In this document: positions 1 to 4,894 of the stretch, piece by piece
Layout: every line of letters starts with the position of its first letter
Numbering within the stretch: position 1 is the stretch's first letter
Assembly: GCA_017517985.1 (NCBI GenBank)
Contig: JAFWWX010000061.1
Coordinates: 1 to 7,010 of the forward strand
Reading direction: 5' to 3'
DNA length: 7,010 nucleotides
Origin: Clostridia bacterium
GTDB lineage: Bacteria; Bacillota_A; Clostridia; Oscillospirales; CAG-382
Program-made: the position numbers and the translations under genes
Notes under the pieces: model-generated
Told to the model about the DNA's origin: nothing
Databases searched by the model: none
The model's input: only the letters and a program-made list of their open reading frames with translations

Positions 1-50
1 ATACGAAAAAGCTCCTATTAATGCAAAGAAATTACATATCTAAAACAAAT

Positions 51-80
51 CACTTGCATCTATTATGTAAGTGAAAGCCA
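51..80 (+). other. Small hairpin plus AGCCA box before a terminator
   Basis: CACTTGCAT (51-59) pairs with ATGTAAGTG (65-73) around the loop CTATT, giving 9 pairs including one G-U. It is followed by AAAGCCA and then the A-tract of the terminator at 80-122. A 24-nt stretch here (57-80) matches 2687-2710 at 20 of 24 positions, where it also lies directly before a terminator. It is probably the 3' tail of a transcript whose gene lies left of the window. Function is unknown. Confidence 0.5.
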
Positions 81-122
81 CAAAACAAAAAAGAGTACCT
101 TGTGTACTCTTTTTTGTTTTGT
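80..122. terminator. Bidirectional intrinsic terminator
   Basis: The arms 80-98 and 104-122 form a perfect 19-bp inverted repeat with the 5-nt loop CTTGT. The stem core is GAGTAC/GTACTC, flanked by A-rich and T-rich arms that supply a U-tract on either strand. On the plus strand it would end a gene lying left of position 1. Confidence 0.85.
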
Positions 123-153
123 TATTTTCTTTATTTGAATTCTTGCAACAAAC

Positions 154-333
154 TGCACTTGTTAACAAGCGCATGCCATATCGACTGAGCGTGGCGAAGT
201 CGGTAGTCAGAGGAGTGCTCGCTTCCTGCGGAAGAGGAAGAGCACGCCTCTGAAACGCAGTAGCCACAGTTTGAAGAATGCGATTTATTCGCCACGCACA
301 AACTGTGAAGCTACAAGGTGTCGGCTGCACACA
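154..333. other. GC-richer, highly self-complementary intergenic element, possible structured RNA or dispersed repeat
   Basis: This stretch is visibly richer in GC than the flanking genes and is full of complementary arms. A near-palindrome sits at 154-173 with the core CTTGTTAACAAG (158-169). A long hairpin spans 207-253: TCAGAGG/CCTCTGA, then GTGCTC/GAGCAC, then CTTCC/GGAAG with a TGC tip. A 10-bp pair joins GCGTGGCGAA (189-198) to TTCGCCACGC (288-297). A 14-bp pair joins 260-273 to 299-314 with a 2-nt AA bulge. The last two pairs interleave, so they form either a pseudoknot or two alternative folds. The strand is unknown and I see no convincing promoter. An open frame across it on the minus strand has no ribosome binding site and is rejected. 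The density of pairing favours a dispersed structured repeat or a non-coding RNA over random sequence. Confidence 0.55.
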
Positions 334-362
334 GTAATTGTTTAAATAAAAGTAAAGTAGTC

Positions 363-394
363 CTCACTAAGACATTCGAGTCCAACTTGGGGAG
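363..394 (+). other. Stem-loop directly before the 397-430 terminator
   Basis: CTCACTAAG (363-371) can pair with CTTGGGGAG (386-394): eight pairs including one G-U, with one A-G mismatch. The 14-nt loop contains TTCGAGTCC. As at the two other strong terminators in the window, a small hairpin is followed by AGCCA (393-397) and then the A-tract. Reading on the plus strand, it could be the 3' end of a transcript covering 154-333. Confidence 0.4.
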
Positions 395-396
395 CC

Positions 397-430
397 AAAA
401 AAGCGTACTGAATTTTCAGTACGCTTTTTT
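397..430. terminator. Bidirectional intrinsic terminator, shared with the araC-type gene
   Basis: AAAAAAGCGTACTGA (397-411) and TCAGTACGCTTTTTT (416-430) form a perfect 15-bp stem with a 4-nt loop. On the minus strand it lies 34 nt past the stop codon of the AraC-family gene and should end that transcript. On the plus strand it would close the structured element upstream. Confidence 0.88.
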
Positions 431-463
431 AGTGTTAAGCTTTACTTTTTTTGTATGAAAAAT

Positions 464-1255
464 TTATTTGTAATATATTTGAGTTTTTCGGTACTTAAGA
501 GGAGATATGCCATATTTTTTTGTAAAACATCTTGAAAAATAGAATTGGTCACAGAAACCTAAAAGTTCACTGATGTCTTTGATGGACAAACTATTGTTCT
601 GCAGCTCACATTCTGCTGTAAACATAATATGGTCATCTATGTATTTTCCAATAGGAATTCCTGTTTCTTCACGAAAACATTTTCTGAGTTTTTGTGGCGA
701 AGTGAATAATGCATCGGCAATTTCTTTAACTTTTAAATTGGCGGATAGATTTTTGCCGATATATTCCATTGCTTCGGTAATATAGTATGAATATTTCTTT
801 ATTTCTATATCTGCTTTAAATTTCATACATTTACATACAAGGTTATATAGATAGACCTTTATTTGCAACATTTGCACTATGGTGTTGCAATTGAAATTGG
901 ATTTTACAAGTTCTATTCCTTTAGGGTCATGTATTTCAATACATTGGTCTGATCCGTGAAATATATCATATCCGCACGATTGACGGACTGAAAGATGAAA
1001 ATATATTTTTGAAAAACCATCTTCACAGTTGTATGAAAATGTAAGTCCTGCAGGGACAATATACACATTTCCTGCTGTCATACGCATAACATTTTCTCCA
1101 TATTTCAGCCACCCAATGCCTTGTGTTACCATATACATTCTTGTAAAGGAAGAAGTGACATTGACAGCCTTCCAAGAAGATGTCAGAGTTACATTGTCGA
1201 CTTGTAATATATTCATATTTAATTCTGATAAACCGTGCAATTTCTGATACTCCAT
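464..1255 (-). CDS. AraC-family transcriptional regulator
   Basis: A cytoplasmic DNA-binding regulator of 263 residues, a usual length for this family. Residues about 44-90 (TQGIGWLKYG onward, ending near IYFHLSV) look like the N-terminal cupin-type ligand-binding domain. Residues about 158-263 form the C-terminal double helix-turn-helix: the first at about 174-199 (LKVKEIADALFTSPQKLRKC), the second at about 223-257 with the family signature GFCDQFYFSRCFTKKYGISP. An upstream ATG at 1276 would add seven residues, but it has no ribosome binding site. The ATG at 1255 has GGAG 8 nt before it, so I chose that start. The gene faces the fucosidase across a short gap with overlapping promoters, which suggests it activates that gene in response to a sugar or glycan. 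The ligand is not readable from sequence. Confidence 0.9.
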   Translation of the reverse strand: MEYQKLHGLSELNMNILQVDNVTLTSSWKAVNVTSSFTRMYMVTQGIGWLKYGENVMRMTAGNVYIVPAGLTFSYNCEDGFSKIYFHLSVRQSCGYDIFHGSDQCIEIHDPKGIELVKSNFNCNTIVQMLQIKVYLYNLVCKCMKFKADIEIKKYSYYITEAMEYIGKNLSANLKVKEIADALFTSPQKLRKCFREETGIPIGKYIDDHIMFTAECELQNNSLSIKDISELLGFCDQFYFSRCFTKKYGISPLKYRKTQIYYK

Positions 1256-1262
1256 AACAAAA

Positions 1263-1267
1263 TCTCC
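1263..1267 (-). promoter_or_regulatory. Ribosome binding site that decides the AraC-family start
   Basis: On the minus strand GGAGA lies 8 nt before the ATG at 1255. No Shine-Dalgarno-like sequence precedes the alternative ATG at 1276, where the upstream sequence is only A and T rich. Confidence 0.65.
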
Positions 1268-1289
1268 ATAAAACATATTATTTTTTTCA

Positions 1290-1318
1290 TTGGTTAGTTA
1301 CATATTATATGTTATAAT
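1290..1318 (+). promoter_or_regulatory. Sigma-A-type promoter of the fucosidase gene
   Basis: TTGGTT (1290-1295) and TATAAT (1313-1318) are separated by 17 nt. The -35 box is poor, as expected for a promoter that needs an activator such as the adjacent AraC protein. The predicted start near 1325 leaves a leader of about 23 nt carrying AGGAGGT (1334-1340), 7 nt before the ATG. Confidence 0.6.
1300..1312. promoter_or_regulatory. Candidate operator palindrome between the divergent promoters
   Basis: ACATAT-T-ATATGT is a perfect palindrome filling most of the spacer of the fucosidase promoter and covering the -10 box of the opposite promoter. A protein bound here would affect both genes. The AT-rich composition means part of the symmetry could be accidental, and AraC-family sites are more often direct repeats. 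Confidence 0.4.
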
Positions 1319-1332
1319 TTAATAAAAATCAA
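1304..1332 (-). promoter_or_regulatory. Sigma-A-type promoter of the AraC-family gene
   Basis: On the minus strand TTGATT (1332-1327) and a perfect TATAAT (1309-1304) are separated by 17 nt. Transcription would start near 1297, giving a leader of about 42 nt before the start at 1255. The -10 box lies inside the palindrome at 1300-1312, and the -35 box lies in the leader of the divergent fucosidase gene. Confidence 0.6.
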
Positions 1333-1347
1333 TAGGAGGTCATAAAT

Positions 1348-2661
1348 ATGTCGAGTTATGTTACGAAGAAGACACCCGGAGATACATCTTGGTTTATTGA
1401 AGATCGTTTTGGAATGTTCATTCATTTTGGGCTTTATGCAATGCCGGCCCGTCACGAGTGGATAAAAAGCTATGAAAAAATTACCGAAGAAAAGTATGAC
1501 TTATATTTTAAACATTTTAATCCGGATTTATTTGATGCAAAAGAGTGGGCGAGGACTGCAAAAAAAGCTGGTATGAAATATGCTGTGCTTACAACAAAAC
1601 ACCATGAAGGCTTCTGCCTTTTTGACACAGAGTACACAGATTATAAAATTACAAACACTACATTTGGCAGAGATTTGGTGAGGGAATATGTTGATGCATT
1701 CCGTGCGGAAGGGCTGAAGGTTGGGTTTTATTACTCTCTTATAGACTGGCATCATCCTGACTTTACAATCGACAGAATTCACCCTAGACGCGATGATGTT
1801 GATGCTGAAGAGAAAAACCGTGGACGTGATATGAAGAATTATGCAGAGTATATGAGAAATCAGGTAACAGAGCTTCTTACAAACTACGGAAAGATTGATA
1901 TTCTTTGGTTTGATTTTTCATATTCTGGTGATGATCCGAATGACCTCCCATGGATGAAAGGGAAGGGCAAAAACGATTGGGAAGCAGAAAAACTGATTGC
2001 AACAGCAAGAGCATTGCAGCCTGATATCATTATTGATAACAGAACTGAAATCGAACAAGATATTGCAACTCCTGAACAGTATCAGGTGCTTGAATGGCCG
2101 AGAGATAAAGAAACAAAGGAGTTACTTGTTTGGGAAGCATGCCAGACCTTCTCGGGTTCGTGGGGGTATTACCGTGATGAATCTACATGGAAAACACCCA
2201 AGATGCTCATTGATATGCTTGTTAATACAGTATCATTAGGCGGTAATCTTCTTATGAATGTAGGGCCTACATCCAGAGGCTATTTTGATTATAGAGCGGT
2301 TAATGCTCTTATGGTATATGAAGAATGGATGAAGTATAACTCACGTTCTATTTACGGATGCACAATGGCTGAACCTGAATTTGTTGCACCTCGGGGAACG
2401 CGACTTACGCAAAGTTTTGACGAGAAAAGGCTTTACATTCACCTTGTGGAATATCCGTTTGCTTTTCTGGAAATGAAAAATTTAGCGGGTAAAATTGAGT
2501 ATGCTCAATTTCTGCACGATGCCAGCGAAATTCTTTATACAGAAGGTTATACAGATCACTTTTCAGATTGCAAAGCAAACGGAGTGGATATGGTAGCATT
2601 CAAAATCCCTAAACTTTCACCCGAAATTATAGATCCTGTTATTGAGGTTATTTTAAAGTAG
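1348..2661 (+). CDS. Alpha-L-fucosidase, glycoside hydrolase family 29, cytoplasmic
   Basis: Retaining exo-glycosidase that releases alpha-linked L-fucose from glycans. The 437 residues start with the catalytic barrel; GH29 landmarks are in order: FGMFIHFGLY (21-30), HEW (36-38), TKHHEGFCLF (83-92), ILWFDF (185-190), ATPEQY (240-245), WEACQTFSGSWGY (262-274) and SLGGNLLMNVGP (296-307). By alignment from memory to the Thermotoga maritima enzyme, D189 is the nucleophile, E243 the acid/base, and H26, H85, H86 and R232 line the fucose pocket. Residues about 340-437 would be a short C-terminal beta domain. There is no signal peptide or membrane segment, so it should act on imported fucosylated oligosaccharides. 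The start is fixed by AGGAGGT 7 nt upstream. It is monocistronic, with its own promoter and terminator, facing an AraC regulator. Linkage preference cannot be told from sequence. Confidence 0.93.
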   Translation: MSSYVTKKTPGDTSWFIEDRFGMFIHFGLYAMPARHEWIKSYEKITEEKYDLYFKHFNPDLFDAKEWARTAKKAGMKYAVLTTKHHEGFCLFDTEYTDYKITNTTFGRDLVREYVDAFRAEGLKVGFYYSLIDWHHPDFTIDRIHPRRDDVDAEEKNRGRDMKNYAEYMRNQVTELLTNYGKIDILWFDFSYSGDDPNDLPWMKGKGKNDWEAEKLIATARALQPDIIIDNRTEIEQDIATPEQYQVLEWPRDKETKELLVWEACQTFSGSWGYYRDESTWKTPKMLIDMLVNTVSLGGNLLMNVGPTSRGYFDYRAVNALMVYEEWMKYNSRSIYGCTMAEPEFVAPRGTRLTQSFDEKRLYIHLVEYPFAFLEMKNLAGKIEYAQFLHDASEILYTEGYTDHFSDCKANGVDMVAFKIPKLSPEIIDPVIEVILK

Positions 2662-2683
2662 ATGCTTACTGAATTGCGAGAAT

Positions 2684-2710
2684 GCACATCTATTTTGTAG
2701 CCGAAAGCCA
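2684..2710 (+). other. Small hairpin plus AGCCA box after the fucosidase gene
   Basis: GCACA (2684-2688) can pair with TGT and GC at 2696-2701 with one bulged A, around the loop TCTATTT. It is followed by CGAAAGCCA and then the terminator A-tract. It shares 20 of 24 positions (2687-2710) with 57-80. Loop and AGCCA are kept while the stem bases differ, which hints that the pairing itself is conserved. Confidence 0.45.
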
Positions 2711-2750
2711 AAAAAAGAAAGACTACACAAAGTGTGGTCTTTCTTTTTTT
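2710..2750 (+). terminator. Intrinsic terminator of the fucosidase gene
   Basis: The arms 2710-2728 and 2732-2750 form a 19-bp stem with a single G-U pair and the loop AAA. The stem ends in seven T residues, and the A-tract on the other side would allow it to work in both directions. It lies 48 nt past the fucosidase stop codon. Confidence 0.88.
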
Positions 2751-2763
2751 GTTTTATGATGGA

Positions 2764-2843
2764 GGACTTGAAAGGACGGTCCAAACAAACAGTCCGGTGG
2801 ACTGTTTGTCCGTCCGTGGCTTTTCCTTAAGAAAAGCAAGTCC
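2764..2843. other. Compact three-way-junction element, possible structured RNA or dispersed repeat
   Basis: Three nested pairings account for most of this 80-nt stretch. GGACTTG (2764-2770) closes with CAAGTCC (2837-2843). Inside it, GGACGG (2774-2779) pairs with CCGTCC (2810-2815), enclosing CAAACAGTCC/GGACTGTTTG (2786-2795/2799-2808) with a GGT tip. The third arm CTTTTC/GAAAAG (2820-2825/2831-2836) abuts the closing stem. It is more GC-rich than the genes beside it. I recall similar GGACTGTTTG-type hairpins scattered through clostridial intergenic regions, but could not check this. An open frame crossing it on the minus strand lacks a ribosome binding site. Confidence 0.55.
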
Positions 2844-2985
2844 AATACGGGGAAGCCGGGTAAGAACACTAATTTGCGCAAACTTTTAGGCTTTAAAGGG
2901 GGTGGTATAATAAAATAAAAAAACAACAAATACCATAGAGAAAAATTATTACCATCTAAGCTATTAAGCTTTTTTTGTTTTGCCC
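2844..2985. other. Rest of the fucosidase-deoR gap, no gene seen
   Basis: No coding region is visible. It holds a palindrome TTTGCGCAAA (2873-2882), the distant complementary pair AAGCC/GGCTT (2853-2857/2889-2893) that could enclose it, and a lone TATAAT (2906-2911) without a matching -35 box. A weak stem AAGCT/AGCTT (2958-2962/2967-2971) runs into a T-tract and might stop plus-strand readthrough into the deoR-type gene. No strong terminator for the minus-strand deoR-type gene is visible here. Confidence 0.35.
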
Positions 2986-3699
2986 TTATTCCCAAGGCAT
3001 TTTTTTATCACATATTATCAAATCCACGTCGTCTTTGTTACACAAAGTAAAGGTTTTTTGAAGTCCCAGTTTTGATGAGTCACAAAGAAAGATTTTCTTT
3101 TTTGAGCGATTAAGCATAGCTTTTCTTAATGAGGTTTCTTCTTCTGATATGTCGCTTATTTCACCGTCTGTTGATATAGCCTGACTGGAAAAGAAAAAAA
3201 TGTCTGCATTTGTAGTGTTGATATATTTTTCGGCAGTGCTACCAAAGAAGATGCTGTTTCGACTGTCAAAAAGTCCGCCTGTACAGTAGAGGTTTATGTG
3301 GGAATGAGTACATTCTGAAAAAATACGTTGATTGTTTGTTATTATTTTAAGGTCTTTAAATTTGCCAATATACTTTATAATTCGTCTTACGGTAGAAGAA
3401 CCGTCCATAAAAATAGTTGCACCGTCAAATATATGACTTGCAGCCTCTTTTGCTAGTTTTTCCTTTATTGCGGAGTTTGATGAATCTCTTAAATTAACAG
3501 GAACAACATTGTTTTCATATTCTGCTGCAACTACACCGCCGTATATCTGCTTTACATAGCCTTTTTGCTCAAGAATTTTTACATCTCTTCGCACAGATGA
3601 TTCGCTTGACCATACAATCTTAGAAAGCTCTTTAATGGTAGAAAATCTGTTTTGTTTCAAATAATTTAAAATAGTCTCTTGCCGTTCGTATATAATCAT
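2986..3699 (-). CDS. DeoR/GlpR-family transcriptional regulator
   Basis: A cytoplasmic repressor-type regulator of 237 residues, slightly short of the usual 250. Residues 4-56 form the DeoR helix-turn-helix, with STIKELSKIVWSSESSVRRD and LEQKGYVKQIYGG matching the family pattern. Residues about 75-230 form the sugar-phosphate sensor domain: FDGATIFMDGSST (91-103), LKIITNN (117-123), CTGGLFDSRNSIFFG (139-153), DGEISDISEEE (178-188) and FLCDSSKLG (204-212). The stretch FFFSSQAIS (168-176) departs from the usual glycine-rich segment, which may reflect a different ligand. AAAGGAG 6 nt before the ATG fixes the start. It is divergent from the dehydrogenase operon, and TTTTCA repeats occur in both leaders, so it probably represses itself and that operon until a phosphorylated sugar accumulates. 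The effector is unknown; E. coli FucR belongs to this family, but that is not evidence of function here. Confidence 0.92.
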   Translation of the reverse strand: MIIYERQETILNYLKQNRFSTIKELSKIVWSSESSVRRDVKILEQKGYVKQIYGGVVAAEYENNVVPVNLRDSSNSAIKEKLAKEAASHIFDGATIFMDGSSTVRRIIKYIGKFKDLKIITNNQRIFSECTHSHINLYCTGGLFDSRNSIFFGSTAEKYINTTNADIFFFSSQAISTDGEISDISEEETSLRKAMLNRSKKKIFLCDSSKLGLQKTFTLCNKDDVDLIICDKKMPWE

Positions 3700-3712
3700 A
3701 TTTTGCTCCTTT

Positions 3713-3729
3713 GTGAAAAAGTTTGAAAA
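3713..3729 (-). promoter_or_regulatory. Two-copy TTTTCA operator in the deoR-type leader
   Basis: On the minus strand TTTTCAA (3729-3723) and TTTTCAC (3719-3713) are repeated exactly 10 bp apart. They lie just before the AAAGGAG ribosome binding site. The C positions are 16 and 26 nt from the start codon, the same distances as the nearest two copies on the other side of the gap. This suggests autoregulation. Confidence 0.55.
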
Positions 3730-3752
3730 GATTTCAATATCAGCACCAACGA

Positions 3753-3781
3753 TTGACTTCTGCTTTACTTGATAATATAAT
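3753..3781 (+). promoter_or_regulatory. Strong sigma-A-type promoter of the dehydrogenase-oxidoreductase operon
   Basis: TTGACT (3753-3758) and a perfect TATAAT (3776-3781) are separated by 17 nt. This is close to consensus and fits a promoter controlled by repression. Transcription should begin near 3788, immediately before the four-copy operator. Confidence 0.75.
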
Positions 3782-3808
3782 TATAAAGGAATTTTCAAAA
3801 AAATTCAA
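3780..3808 (-). promoter_or_regulatory. Sigma-A-type promoter of the deoR-type gene
   Basis: On the minus strand TTGAAT (3808-3803) and TATAAT (3785-3780) are separated by 17 nt. The -10 box overlaps that of the divergent operon promoter by two bases, and the -35 box lies within the second copy of the TTTTCA repeat. The leader would be about 74 nt. Confidence 0.55.
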
Positions 3809-3828
3809 GTATTTTCAAATCTTTTCAG
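3792..3828 (+). promoter_or_regulatory. Four-copy, 10-bp-period operator of the DeoR-type regulator
   Basis: TTTTCAA (3792), AATTCAA (3802), TTTTCAA (3812) and TTTTCAG (3822) repeat with the C at 3796, 3806, 3816 and 3826, a period of exactly one helical turn. DeoR-family proteins commonly bind short direct repeats spaced about 10 bp. The array begins just past the predicted transcription start and its last copy runs into the AGGAGG ribosome binding site (3827-3832), so bound protein would block early elongation. Confidence 0.65.
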
Positions 3829-3841
3829 GAGGTAATTATAA

Positions 3842-4891
3842 ATGGCGGTTATAACAATCGTAGGGGCCGGAATGATGGGAAGTGCACTGGCGTTCCCTGC
3901 AAGAGAAAACGGACACGAGGTAAGAGTTGCAGGAACACATTTGGACAGAGAAATTATTGATGGTTGTATAAAAAACAACAGGCATCCGAAGTTTGAAAAG
4001 GATTTCCCTGCAGGGATAAAATTTTATCAGATAGAACAGCTTGCAGAAGCTATTGATGGCACGGATGTTGTTATTGGTGGTGTGAGTGGTTTTGGAGTAG
4101 AATGGTTTGCAGAAGAAGTGATTCCGGTGATTCCCGATAGCGTTCCTGTTCTTACAGTAACAAAAGGACTTATGGATACAGATGACGGGAAGCTTCTGAC
4201 ATACCCTGATGTTTGGAAACAAAAGCTTGAGTCGATTGGAAAGAAGCTGTCTCTTAACGCAATCGGAGGTCCTTGTACAAGTTATGAACTTGTGGCACAC
4301 GACCAGACAGAGGTTGCTTTTTGCGGTGATGACATTAAAACCCTTACGTATCTTAAAGAACTTATGCAGACTGATTATTACCATATAAGCATCACAACCG
4401 ATGTTACAGGTATAGAAAGTGCAGTTGCACTGAAAAACGGTTATGCACTTGGTATTGCTCTCACAATCGGACTTAATCAGAAAAACTTTGGAAACGATGA
4501 ACTTCATTTTAACTCTCAGGCGGCAGTATTTGGTCAGGCAACGAAGGAAATGTATAAATTGCTTGAGTTACAGAATGCTTTAACGCTTGACAATCTCTGT
4601 GTCGGTGTAGGGGACCTTTATGTTACGGTTTATGGCGGTCGCATACGTCTTGTCGGTATTCTTTTAGGCAAGGGGCTTAATATTGACGAAGCAAAGGCTG
4701 AATTAAACGGAGTAACTTTAGAATCTTTAGTTGTTGCTGAGAGAGTTGCAAGAGCAGTTAGGGTAAATATCAAAAAAGGTATTTTGAATAAAGAAGATTT
4801 TCCGCTTTTACTTCATATTGATGAAATAATAAGCGATAAAAAAGAAGTAAATATTCCGTGGGAGAAATTCACGTTTGTAAAAGAGGTCTAA
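3842..4891 (+). CDS. GpsA-like NAD(P)-dependent glycerol-3-phosphate or sugar-phosphate dehydrogenase
   Basis: A soluble Rossmann-fold dehydrogenase of 349 residues, close to the usual GpsA length of about 335. The nucleotide-binding loop is GAGMMG (8-13). The substrate domain carries VTKG with K108, IGGP (141-144), VALKNG with K198-N199, GVGDLYVT with D258 and T262, and YGGR with R267. By memory of the human GPD1 structure these match its catalytic and phosphate-binding residues. The next residue, normally Asn in the R-N pair, is Ile268. That could weaken or change phosphate binding, so the substrate may not be glycerol-3-phosphate. A true housekeeping GpsA is also less expected in an operon controlled by a DeoR regulator and paired with a FAD oxidoreductase. 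AGGAGG 9 nt upstream fixes the start. It is first of two genes. Confidence 0.85.
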   Translation: MAVITIVGAGMMGSALAFPARENGHEVRVAGTHLDREIIDGCIKNNRHPKFEKDFPAGIKFYQIEQLAEAIDGTDVVIGGVSGFGVEWFAEEVIPVIPDSVPVLTVTKGLMDTDDGKLLTYPDVWKQKLESIGKKLSLNAIGGPCTSYELVAHDQTEVAFCGDDIKTLTYLKELMQTDYYHISITTDVTGIESAVALKNGYALGIALTIGLNQKNFGNDELHFNSQAAVFGQATKEMYKLLELQNALTLDNLCVGVGDLYVTVYGGRIRLVGILLGKGLNIDEAKAELNGVTLESLVVAERVARAVRVNIKKGILNKEDFPLLLHIDEIISDKKEVNIPWEKFTFVKEV

Positions 4892-4894
4892 AAG

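Noticed and set aside
40..330. 96-codon open frame on the minus strand across the structured element
   Set aside because: It has no ribosome binding site, its sequence is explained by the inverted repeats, and the product matches no family I know.
371..397. tRNA-like T-arm (TTCGAGTCC) and CCA-like end
   Set aside because: The expected T-stem does not pair and there is no anticodon arm or acceptor partner upstream.
1256..1276. Longer start for the AraC-family gene at 1276
   Set aside because: No Shine-Dalgarno sequence precedes it, whereas the ATG at 1255 has GGAG at 8 nt.
2906..2911. TATAAT as a promoter for a transcript in the fucosidase-deoR gap
   Set aside because: No -35 box at 16-18 nt upstream and no gene downstream on that strand.
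2723..2995. 90-codon open frame on the minus strand across the three-way-junction element
   Set aside because: It starts inside the end of the deoR-type gene, runs through a terminator stem and has no domain features.
3836..4507. 223-codon open frame antisense to the GpsA-like gene
   Set aside because: Low-complexity Cys/Asn/His-rich translation typical of an antisense shadow; the plus-strand frame has clear family motifs, promoter and ribosome binding site.
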